A stretch of DNA of 18,083 nucleotides from Chrysochromulina parva (Eukaryota; Haptophyta; Prymnesiales; Chrysochromulinaceae), in assembly GCA_002887195.1 (NCBI GenBank), contig PJAB01001025.1, positions 1 through 18,083 of the forward strand, given 5' to 3'. The translations under genes and the position numbers were made by a program. The notes under the pieces were generated by a model that had not been told where the DNA came from, did no database searches, and saw only the letters and a program-made list of their open reading frames with translations. Positions 1 to 6,845 of this stretch are shown one piece after another (the stretch's first letter is position 1; each line of letters starts with the position of its first letter).

Positions 1-112
1 AGGATACATGAGAGATACATGTATCCTTCAGGATACACGCAGGATACATCACAATACATCAGGATACGTATCCTGATAACAAACCCCCCCAAACTCGATA
101 ACAAACCCCCCC
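1..112. repeat. AGGATAC palindromes and GATAACAAAC7 direct repeat
   Basis: The left edge is a cluster of short repeats. GGATAC occurs at 2, 31, 42 and 62. Positions 1-10 and 18-27 form a perfect 10-bp inverted repeat with a 7-nt spacer (AGGATACATG / CATGTATCCT). Positions 58-77 are a perfect 20-bp palindrome (ATCAGGATACGTATCCTGAT). Two 16-bp copies of GATAACAAACCCCCCC follow at 75-90 and 97-112. No coding frame is convincing here. The function is unknown; the cluster may be the edge of a longer repeat or a mobile-element terminus lying outside the window. Confidence 0.7.
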
Positions 113-512
113 TGACCCGGCCTGCTCCTACCCGATGTCGGTACCGCATAGGTTCTCCGGTGTAGGCCGCCCGGTACCTACGGGCTCAGTCCCGTTGGCC
201 TACCTTATCTATCACCATTGACTCTGCCACTGGTCAGGCCCATCACCTACTTCAACGAGATATCACGAGATATGCTGCTACACGGTCAACGGGCGACCAC
301 AAAGTTAGTACTAGTTCGAGAGAGAAGGTTGGTGGATTTGGCGGAGTAGCGTGGATGAATTTCCCTACAGGCGTCACGGGGCTCGGGACCAGCTCTGTGT
401 GAAACGGCTGTGAGCCGGAGCGTGCTCCCGGTTTCGAGAAGGCACCAACTCACAGTTGAAAAGGTCGTGCCTGGCAAGGGGCTGGCTCGGGGCCCCAGGA
501 CGTACAAGAGGA
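113..512. other. 5' flank of the RlmN-like gene, no recognised feature
   Basis: About 400 bp without a gene. I see no tRNA, no clear TATA element and no coding signal. An in-frame TTG at 456 would extend the downstream gene by 19 residues, but the first ATG is at 513, so this stretch is treated as promoter plus 5'UTR of that gene. Confidence 0.4.
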
Positions 513-1769
513 ATGGTCTTCCAGACGGCCCTAATCCTTCTTCTACTGAGGCCGCTCGTCGCACTCACCCTTGCCAGTGCGACCGCCTCCGCCTCGCCGC
601 TGCCGCTCCGGCTGCTCTCCACGCCGCCAGAGGAGCTTCGTGAGCACTTTGGTTGGCCGGCGATGGAGCGCACCTCAGTAGACAAATCCCTGATTGTCTG
701 GTCAGCGCTGCGCAAGGGCATCAACGTGCTCGACCCGGACGAGTGCGCTGCCACCAAGTACGTGAGCCCGAATCTGCACCGGCAGCTCGTGGAAGCATGT
801 GCGCCGGTGAGCCCGCTGACGCTGGCGACCTCCTCCATTTCGGAGGACGGCACGCAAAAGCTGCTCGTCGCGCTGGCCGATGGCCTGTCGGTCGAGTGCG
901 TCATTATCCCGATGCACGGTGGCAAGCACACGTCGCTTTGCGTCTCGAGTCAGGTCGGCTGCTCGCGCGGCTGCGCTTTCTGCTCGACCGGTACGATGGG
1001 CCTCGTGCGCTCGCTGACGACCGAGGAGATCCTCGCGCAAGTGTGGACGGCGGTGCGCGCGGTGCGCGAGCGCGGGCTCCCACCGCTCGTCAACGTCGTC
1101 TTCATGGGCATGGGAGAGCCGCTCAACAATTTCGAGGCTGTCGAGCGCGCCGTGCGGCTCCTAGTGCATCCAGAGGGCTTCGCTCTCTCGCGTCGAAACG
1201 TGTGCGTGTCGACGGTTGGGCCGTCGCCGGCGCTCATCGCGCGCGCGGGCACGCTGCCCTGCCGGCTCGCGTGGTCAGTGCACGCGGCGCAGGACCCGCT
1301 GCGCAAGCTGCTTGTTCCCACAACGGCGCATCCAATGGCGACGCTGCGCGACGCGTTCCTCGGCGCACTGGTCACCAAGCCCGGAGGGGACAAGGCGCGT
1401 GGGCTGCTCGTTGAGCTGGCGCTGATGCGCGGGGTGAACGACCAGCCCGAACACGCCGCGGCGCTCGCGCACCTCTTACGACCCCTCGGGCGTGGCGATG
1501 TGCTCGTGAACCTGATCCCCTACAATGAGAATGGCCTTGGGTTGCCGAATGGGCCCCTCTTCCAGCCGAGCCGACTTGAGGACGTGTACGCCTTCCAGCG
1601 CCACATGTGGTCCGAGGGCGTGCTGTGCACGGTGCGAGCGACCCGAGGCGCCACCGAGCGTAGTGCGTGCGGGCAGCTCGCGACGGAGGTGGCGGACGCT
1701 GCCGCCGCCCGCCGCCAGCCGAAGAGGGCTGCGGCGCCTGTGGTGGGCGAGCAGCAGCAGGTGTCATAG
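513..1769 (+). CDS. rlmN: RlmN-like radical SAM adenine-C2 methyltransferase, probably plastid-targeted
   Basis: A 418-aa protein of the RlmN/Cfr family, which methylates C2 of an adenine in 23S rRNA (A2503 in E. coli) and in some tRNAs using a radical SAM cluster. The CxxxCxxC cluster motif is visible as C150, C154 and C157 in SSQVGCSRGCAFCSTG. The GEP motif sits in MGMGEP (198-203). Both catalytic cysteines of RlmN are present: C143 (LCVSS) and C386 (ATRGATERSACGQLA). Asn- and His-containing motifs (WSVHA, NLIPYN) also match. The ATG at 513 has a purine at -3 and G at +4; the longer frame begins with TTG and is not used. The first 28 residues are a clear signal peptide (FQTALILLLLRPLVALTLASATASAS), as expected for import into a plastid with extra membranes. 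It is a single exon. The Ala/Arg-rich tail after about residue 395 is unconserved. Confidence 0.93.
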   Translation: MVFQTALILLLLRPLVALTLASATASASPLPLRLLSTPPEELREHFGWPAMERTSVDKSLIVWSALRKGINVLDPDECAATKYVSPNLHRQLVEACAPVSPLTLATSSISEDGTQKLLVALADGLSVECVIIPMHGGKHTSLCVSSQVGCSRGCAFCSTGTMGLVRSLTTEEILAQVWTAVRAVRERGLPPLVNVVFMGMGEPLNNFEAVERAVRLLVHPEGFALSRRNVCVSTVGPSPALIARAGTLPCRLAWSVHAAQDPLRKLLVPTTAHPMATLRDAFLGALVTKPGGDKARGLLVELALMRGVNDQPEHAAALAHLLRPLGRGDVLVNLIPYNENGLGLPNGPLFQPSRLEDVYAFQRHMWSEGVLCTVRATRGATERSACGQLATEVADAAAARRQPKRAAAPVVGEQQQVS

Positions 1770-1795
1770 GACATAGGACTAGGGAAACGTCATCG

Positions 1796-1886
1796 TCGAT
1801 GGCGAAGCCTGCGCCCGATACAGCGCCCCCGTGAGTGCGCGTGATTGCGCCCGATACAGCGCCCCTCTCGATGGCGAAGCCTGCGC
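1796..1886 (+). repeat. nested direct repeats with 36-bp spacing
   Basis: TCGATGGCGAAGCCTGCGC occurs at 1796-1814 and 1868-1886 (72 bp apart). GCGCCCGATACAGCGCCCC occurs at 1811-1829 and 1847-1865 (36 bp apart). The spacings are multiples of 36, suggesting a decayed tandem array just after the RlmN-like stop codon. Confidence 0.75.
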
Positions 1887-2103
1887 GACCCAGGGATGGC
1901 TCGCAACCGATGGGCTGGAGTGAGGGGTACATGCCCGGATGCGTGTGGCAAGGCGTTCGCACAGCTCGACTCCGGCCGCGGCATGCCGTCGGGGCGGCAG
2001 TGAAGGTCTACTGTGAAGGTCTACAGTAAAGCTACTGGACGGCCGTTGCTTCGTGACGTCGACGGCATCATCCTCTCGTACGAGCTCCTTCATGAGCCCT
2101 GGG

Positions 2104-2292
2104 TCGGAGATCATGTGGGAGATCCAGATCTGCTCCTCGTCGGAGATCATGTGGGAGATCCAGATCTGCTCCTCGTCGGAGGAGATCATGTGGGAGATCC
2201 AGATCTGCTCCTCGTCGGAGGAGATCATGTGGGAGATCCAGATCTGCTCCTCGTCGGAGGAGATCATGTGGGAGATCCAGATCTGCTCCTCG
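2104..2292 (+). repeat. tandem array of five 36/39-bp units
   Basis: Five near-identical contiguous copies of a unit beginning TCGGAGATCATGTGGGAGAT and ending in CCAGATCTGCTCCTCG. Copies are 2104-2139 and 2140-2175 (36 bp) and 2176-2214, 2215-2253 and 2254-2292 (39 bp, with one extra GGA). There are no spacers between copies, so this is a minisatellite and not a CRISPR array. All lengths are multiples of three and the unit lacks stops, so several frames are open through it on both strands. Read from an ATG at 2092 the repeat would be EIMWEIQICSSS(E). Whether it is ever translated cannot be told. Confidence 0.95.
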
Positions 2293-2352
2293 TCGGAGGC
2301 GCGGCTGAGAGGGGACCCGTCGGGGAGCACGATGCGCGCCGTGGTGCGCGCG

Positions 2353-2380
2353 GTGGATCCACTCCGATGCGTGGATCCAC
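2353..2380. repeat. paired GTGGATCCAC palindromes
   Basis: The 10-bp palindrome GTGGATCCAC appears at 2353-2362 and 2371-2380, 18 bp apart. It lies between the two tandem arrays. No function is assigned. Confidence 0.6.
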
Positions 2381-2397
2381 GCACTCCGGTGCTCTAC

Positions 2398-2457
2398 TCC
2401 CCTGCCCAGGTCTCCCCTGCCCAGATCTCGCCTGCCCAGATCTCCCCTGCCCAGACA
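2398..2457 (+). repeat. four tandem 15-bp units (TCCCCTGCCCAGATC)
   Basis: Four contiguous 15-bp copies at 2398, 2413, 2428 and 2443, differing at one to three positions. In the frame that opens at 2092 it would encode SPAQ(V/I) repeats. It is another array with a unit divisible by three in the same gene-poor block. Confidence 0.9.
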
Positions 2458-2462
2458 ACGAC

Positions 2463-2573
2463 GTGCCATGCGTCGAGTCGGATTCGAAAGCGAGCACCTC
2501 CGCCGTGGCGCGCCGTGGTGGGCGCTTGCATGCCACAGGGAGTGCCATGCATCGAGTCGGATTCGAAAGCGAG
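2463..2573 (+). repeat. 32-bp direct repeat (two copies, one mismatch)
   Basis: A 32-bp sequence starting GTGCCATGC and ending GGATTCGAAAGCGAG is present at 2463-2494 and 2542-2573, 79 bp apart, with a single G/A difference. The spacing is not a multiple of three, which argues against simple coding duplication. Confidence 0.85.
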
Positions 2574-2708
2574 CCGATGGCGTTCCATGTCTATTGCATA
2601 GAAGGCACCGACTCAGTCGGACCCGCGATCCCGCAGTGAAGGCCCTCTGCCACGTCAATGATGGTGCGCAGCTGGACGTCCGGCGCAGATCTGAAGCGGC
2701 TCGTAACC

Positions 2709-2801
2709 GGTGGGTTTGTGACCGAGTTTGGGACTGAAGCATGCATGTGCTCACCACGACGCGCTCTCTTCCCCACAGGGTGGGTTTGTGACCGAGTTTG
2801 G
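2709..2801 (+). repeat. 23-bp direct repeat (two identical copies)
   Basis: Identical 23-bp copies starting GGTGGGTTTGTGACC lie at 2709-2731 and 2779-2801, 70 bp apart. A related microduplication follows at about 2987-3031, where CGATGGGCTCT flanks a duplicated TCTATTCACAG. Confidence 0.85.
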
Positions 2802-3317
2802 CGGCATGGCAGATGTGGACACGGGGCGTGCCGAAGTGCGCCACGTCGCGTCCCTTCTCGAAGGCACCTTTCCACTCTCATGAACTTTCTGGGCGGGCGT
2901 TCCTAGTTCGGATGCCTACCGACGGGAACTTGCGCGCCCATACCCACGCGCGGTGGCTGGCTCGTCGAGTAAGCGCGAACGCGACGAGCGATGGGCTCTA
3001 TTCACAGCTCTATTCACAGCGATGGGCTCTCGCTCCGCTCGAGCCAGCACCATCTGCCACTATGCTCGCTGTGGGGAATTAGACTGAGATTGTCCTCTGC
3101 CCCAGGCGACAGGCGACAGGCTCGCCGCACGCGGCACGGGTTCGCGCGTCGCGCGCCGTCCGGCCCTGTTGCATGCCCTGTTGGCCCGGGCCGGCCGCGC
3201 GTGCGGCTTCTCGCCGTCTATGACATTGGTCTATGAGTGACAAAGTGATCCGGACTGTACTATGGTACCTAGTACGAGTCAATTTTTGATTCGAGAGTCG
3301 GCCAATCACTTCTCCGA
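2802..3317. other. gene-free remainder of the repeat-rich block
   Basis: There is no convincing ORF, tRNA or promoter. Visible structure is limited to the CGATGGGCTCT/TCTATTCACAG microduplication near 2987-3031 and a near-palindrome GTACTATGGTACCTAGTAC at 3257-3275, just past the 3' end of the minus-strand xRRM gene. Open frames in this block start with non-ATG codons and overlap one another, so none is annotated. Confidence 0.5.
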
Positions 3318-4466
3318 TCAACCACGACCGCGGCCGCTAAAGGCAATACCCCAGCCACGAGGCGCCCGCCGACCTCCGCCGCCCTTACCCTTGCCTGGAG
3401 GTGCATAGTCGCCTCCTCCCTCTGCACGTTGGCGCTTCTGAGCGGCCACGTGTTCACGGTAGGCCTCCGCCTCCGCCTCGGTGAGCAGCCGCCAGCTGGG
3501 TGTGGCGCCCCCGACCGTGGGCGTGCCCTCGACGAGCGCGTGGAGCGCCGCCCGTGCCACCTGACCAGAGACGAAACGCACGTGGCCAGACGGGTTGCCC
3601 GAGCGATAGTCCACAAAAGCGACTGCGCCATGTGTGCCACAGAGGGTAGCGAGGTCCTCGCGGCTCGCCGCGCTGCCCACGCCCTCACATAGCAGCACGG
3701 CAGACGGCTCGGCGGGCGTGCGCGACGACGACGCCGCCGCCGCGCGCTCGTCGCGCGGCCGTTTCTTCGCTTGCTGCACCGCCTCTCGGTACGCGTGCTC
3801 CTCCTCTTCGCTGAGGAGATGCCACTGCGGAGTGGCGCCGCCGATTACAGTCTTGCCATCGCCCAGTGCGCCCAGTGCGGCTTGCGCGCCTTCGGGGCTT
3901 CGGAAGCGCACGTAGCCTGCGGTCGAGCCAAAACTGAAGTCGACGAAGGCGACCTCGCCATGCGCCGCGCACAGGGCGGTCAGATCGGTTCGATTTGTCT
4001 GCGGGTCGGCTTGCTCGAATCGCAGCACGATGGCGCCGGCGCCGCCGCTGCCAGCCTTATGCGAGGGTCGTGGTGCCACTGCCGACGCCGCCGACGCCCC
4101 CGCCGCAACTCTCGCCTTTTTCGACTGCTCCCAGTATGCAGTGGCCTCGTCGTCGCCCAGCAGGCGCCAACGCGGCGTGGCGCCGGCAATCTCAAGCGAC
4201 CCGCCGCTCAGCGCGGCCAGCGCGGCTGCAGCGCCCTCGGTCGAGCGGAAACGCACATACCCTAATGTCTCGCCAAAGCGGAAATCCACAAAAGCCACCT
4301 CGCCGTGCGCCCCACACAGCGTTGCTATTTCAGCGCGGTCCATGGTCGGCGAGGCGCCTTCAAAGGCGAGCACCTTGCCCAACTTGCCCTTGGCGCCGCC
4401 GCTCAGAGCGATTGGCGGTGCGAAGGCAGGGTCTGCTGGAGCGTCCACCTCCGCCGACTCCGCCAT
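3318..4466 (-). CDS. protein with three tandem xRRM (La/LARP7 C-terminal type RRM) domains
   Basis: A 382-aa single-exon protein made of three copies of an approximately 90-residue module at about 31-118, 146-232 and 256-341. Each copy has an EVAFVDF-type strand (FVDF 59-62, FVDF 174-177, FVDY 284-287) matching the aromatic-x-Asp RNP3 signature of xRRMs. Each has a (G)YVRFRS strand (69-74, 184-189, GHVRFVS 294-300) like the LARP7 ARFKTPE strand, and ends in W.LL..(D/E)EA.AY, like the LARP7 LEILSGDHEQRYW helix start. LARP7, the telomerase protein p65 and genuine La use one such domain to bind a 3' stem-loop RNA. I see no La motif and no canonical RRM1. Basic patches (KKRPRDER 234-241, KRQR 344-347) and a GKGKGGGGRR/GRGRG tail suggest nuclear localisation and RNA binding. 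It is head to head with the ankyrin gene, with 200 bp between starts. The family call is from motif reading; RNA target unknown. Confidence 0.8.
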   Translation of the reverse strand: MAESAEVDAPADPAFAPPIALSGGAKGKLGKVLAFEGASPTMDRAEIATLCGAHGEVAFVDFRFGETLGYVRFRSTEGAAAALAALSGGSLEIAGATPRWRLLGDDEATAYWEQSKKARVAAGASAASAVAPRPSHKAGSGGAGAIVLRFEQADPQTNRTDLTALCAAHGEVAFVDFSFGSTAGYVRFRSPEGAQAALGALGDGKTVIGGATPQWHLLSEEEEHAYREAVQQAKKRPRDERAAAASSSRTPAEPSAVLLCEGVGSAASREDLATLCGTHGAVAFVDYRSGNPSGHVRFVSGQVARAALHALVEGTPTVGGATPSWRLLTEAEAEAYREHVAAQKRQRAEGGGDYAPPGKGKGGGGRRAPRGWGIAFSGRGRG

Positions 4467-4666
4467 GTTGAATCGATCGCGCTTCCCGGAAAAGGCGAAT
4501 CTAAAAACGTAGCGAAAGCGGCATCGCTACCTCCTGACAATTTCACGGAGTGACGGAGTGAAATGACTTGACTTGACTTGACTTGACTCTTGAACTTGAC
4601 TTGACTTGACTGCCTATCCAAGCCGACGAGATCTGCTTTGTCGTCGCCTCTGACGGGCTTCATCAC
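4467..4666. promoter_or_regulatory. divergent intergenic region between the xRRM and ankyrin genes
   Basis: Only 200 bp separate two start codons on opposite strands, so both promoters must lie here or overlap the genes. It holds three compact structures: an inverted repeat GTAGCG...CGCTAC (4509-4514/4525-4530), an inverted repeat ATTTCAC...GTGAAAT (4540-4546/4558-4564), and a TTGAC pentamer array. No TATA box is evident. The promoter role is inferred from position. Confidence 0.5.
4564..4610 (+). repeat. TTGAC pentamer array
   Basis: Four perfect TTGAC units (4568-4587) and three more (4596-4610) flank a short interruption. The array lies in the shared promoter region 57-103 bp before the ankyrin start. 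TTGACT matches the plant W-box core, but that may be chance for a microsatellite. Confidence 0.9.
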
Positions 4667-6172
4667 ATGTCGGCCCCGAACATCTGGAGCCTCTTGCGCA
4701 AGCGCGACGTCGACGGGCTGAGCACGCTGCTCGCCTCGGGCTCAATTGACGTCAACGAGGCGGGCGCGGGCGAGCAGTCGCCGTTGCACCTCGCGTGCGA
4801 GCTGGACGCGACCGACGGCGTCTCGGCACTTCTCGCGGCCGGCGCTGACTTGCAGAAAAAGGATGGCCAGCTGCGCACGCCACTGCTGATCGCGTGCGAG
4901 TCCAAGGCTCTCGGTTCGGCGCAAATGCTCATCCATGCGGGTGCCTCGCTCGTCGCCCGCGACAAGAGCGACATGACTCCGCTGCACTGGCTCGCTTTTC
5001 ACGGCGCTAAGGCAATGTTGCAGCTCGCGCTGGGCAAGGGCGCGGAGCTCGACGCGGTCAACTATGCGATGCAGACGCCGCTGTGGTTTGCGGTCACCAA
5101 GGGCCACCTCTCGACGGCGCTCGCACTCGTGGACGCGGGCGCCAAGGTGGACATGACCGACGAGGCGAAGCGCACTATGATGCACCTGGCGATGCAATAC
5201 GGCGGCGGCAAGGACCCCAAGGACCTGAACGACAGCCAGGACACGCTCACGCTGCTCGAGCACCTGCTCAAGCACGGCGCGAACGTCAACGCCGCCGATC
5301 GCGAGAAGCGCACGCCGCTTCACTGGGCAGTCGGCAAGAATGCGCTGCCGTGCGTGCGTGCCCTCATCGCGGCCAATGCCGATGTCAACGCCCGAGACTG
5401 GTCGGATCACACACCGCTGCACTGGGCGATGCCGATGGACTGCGCCGAGTCGCTGGGCGCGCTGCTCAAGGCGGGCGCCGTCGTGGGCGCCGTCGACCGC
5501 GACCGTCGCACGCCTCTGCACTGGGCGAGTGAGAAGACGGCGGAGAGATGCATGCGGATGCTCCTCGAGGAGGGCAGCGCTGTCGTGGACGCCGTCGACT
5601 GGGGCGGGTACTCGGCGCTGCACTCGGCGGCGAGAGTGGGCTCGCTCGCGTGCGTCGCCATCCTGCTCGAAAAGGGCGCCGACCCAGAGCTCGTCGCCGC
5701 CAACGGCGAGACGCCGCGCGATCTCGCTGAGGATCCCGACGTGATCAAGGCGCTCGCGCCACCGAAACCGGCCTCCGACGACGGTCCGCCGTCGATGAAG
5801 CGGAAGCGCAACCTGTCGGCCAACTCCGCGGCTCTTGAGGCATCCCTCCCCACGCTTGCTGAGGCCTTCTACCAGGTCGCCGCCAAGGGCGACCTCGCCG
5901 CCGTGCGCAAGCTGTGCACGCCCGACGCGGCGCGCGGCGTGGCGGGCCAGGTGGCCACGGTGCTCGCGGCCAAGGTACGCGTGGGCGAGATGCATGTGAG
6001 CGCGCGCACGATGACGGCGCATGTCGAGCTGCGCATCGACACCTCTAAGGCCGTCCACCAGCTCGTCTTCGATGACGACGGTCTGATCGCCTCCTCAGAG
6101 CTCTTCAACGAGATGGCGGCCAGCTACACGCCCGTGCCCGTGGGCGCCGGCCACGGGCCGCCGAGCGGCTGA
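4667..6172 (+). CDS. ankyrin-repeat protein with C-terminal domain
   Basis: A 501-aa single-exon protein. About ten ankyrin repeats occupy residues 1-365; the TPLH-type signature recurs at 38, 71, 104, 137, 170, 216, 249, 282, 316 and 349. The period is 33 except for a 13-residue insertion in the fifth repeat (GGGKDPKDLNDSQ region). A lysine/arginine cluster MKRKRN (377-382) could be a nuclear signal. Residues 394-485 form a separate small domain (LAEAFYQVAAKGDLAAVRKLCTPDAA... AHVELRID... HQLVFDDDGLI) with the helix-then-strands character of an NTF2-like fold; that last call is tentative. Ankyrin repeats bind proteins, so a scaffold or adaptor role is inferred, partner unknown. The start ATG at 4667 follows stop-bounded upstream sequence. 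No enzyme motif is seen. Confidence 0.88.
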   Translation: MSAPNIWSLLRKRDVDGLSTLLASGSIDVNEAGAGEQSPLHLACELDATDGVSALLAAGADLQKKDGQLRTPLLIACESKALGSAQMLIHAGASLVARDKSDMTPLHWLAFHGAKAMLQLALGKGAELDAVNYAMQTPLWFAVTKGHLSTALALVDAGAKVDMTDEAKRTMMHLAMQYGGGKDPKDLNDSQDTLTLLEHLLKHGANVNAADREKRTPLHWAVGKNALPCVRALIAANADVNARDWSDHTPLHWAMPMDCAESLGALLKAGAVVGAVDRDRRTPLHWASEKTAERCMRMLLEEGSAVVDAVDWGGYSALHSAARVGSLACVAILLEKGADPELVAANGETPRDLAEDPDVIKALAPPKPASDDGPPSMKRKRNLSANSAALEASLPTLAEAFYQVAAKGDLAAVRKLCTPDAARGVAGQVATVLAAKVRVGEMHVSARTMTAHVELRIDTSKAVHQLVFDDDGLIASSELFNEMAASYTPVPVGAGHGPPSG

Positions 6173-6845
6173 GAGGGTGATGAGCGCCGACGCAGGTGCG
6201 GCGGCGGTGCCGGTGCCAGTGGATGCGGGGACACGCCCGAGCAGCGGGCGACCGGAACTTGGAGCCGCAGGGAGGGGCGAAGGGACGAAAGGGACGAATT
6301 TGACGAATTTGACGAATTCGAGGGTGGCCGTCAAGGGGATGGCGAGCAGCTGCGGCACGAGGTGCGTGCGCCGTTCGCGGAGCAGAGCGCGTGGGAAATG
6401 GGGTCATGGCGTATATGGATGTGCGCGCGCGCCGCACGAGCGTCGGCCGGGCCGGACCTCTCGATCTTGCCGTTCTTGGGGAGCCCGTGCGGTGCGGGCT
6501 GCTTCGGCCTTGTTCGAGCTTCACGTCCTTCGTCTTCGAGACCGGCGGAGACCGGAGACCCGGGAGACGCCGGTCGGGTCAGCTCACAGCTGCCGAGCCG
6601 CCGCTGCGAGCTGCGCATTTAGAAGTGAGCGCCCGTCCGGACGGAACGCTCGCGAGAGAGCGAGGCGCTTGATACATCACAATAAAACACTGAAAAGGCG
6701 TGGCGGAATATAGAGCGTATGCTAACGGATTTTTCTCAAAGGTTCCAACATGCCGATTGATAGATTAGAGATGCGACTCGGCACTCGCGCGACACAAAAG
6801 GACCACACGAGGCCCCGGTACCCGTTGTTACTGTAGAGAGAGAGC
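6173..6845. other. intergenic region between convergent ankyrin and eL34 genes
   Basis: This 673-bp stretch holds the 3' ends of two convergent genes. I see a 9-bp triple repeat (annotated separately) and an AT-richer patch at about 6671-6735 (ACATCACAATAAAACAC), which may contain 3'-end processing signals. Open frames here are short, mutually overlapping and have no recognisable protein. Confidence 0.4.
6293..6319 (+). repeat. triple 9-bp repeat GACGAATTT
   Basis: GACGAATTT, GACGAATTT and GACGAATTC lie in tandem, preceded by GGGACGAAAGGGACGAAT. The array sits about 120 bp after the ankyrin stop, probably in its 3'UTR. A related GACGAA array follows the peroxiredoxin-like gene. Confidence 0.85.

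Noticed and set aside
456..512. N-terminal extension of RlmN from 456
   Set aside because: It starts with TTG. The ATG at 513 has good context and directly opens a signal peptide.
653..1414. 253-codon plus-strand frame inside RlmN
   Set aside because: Out-of-frame Arg/Ala-rich shadow of the RlmN coding sequence.
2104..2292. CRISPR-like array
   Set aside because: The copies are contiguous with no unique spacers, and the genome is eukaryotic.
2463..2573. tRNA T-arm-like GGATTCGAAA motif in both 32-bp repeats
   Set aside because: There is no acceptor, D or anticodon arm around either copy, so it is not a tRNA gene.
1779..2844. Several overlapping open frames through the 36/39-bp array on both strands
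   Set aside because: They are open only because the unit is divisible by three and lacks stops; most lack an ATG start and none matches a family. Kept only as a finding for the ATG 2092 frame.
4742..6058. 438-codon minus-strand open frame across the ankyrin gene
   Set aside because: This is a shadow of the codon bias of the ankyrin repeats; no recognisable domain.
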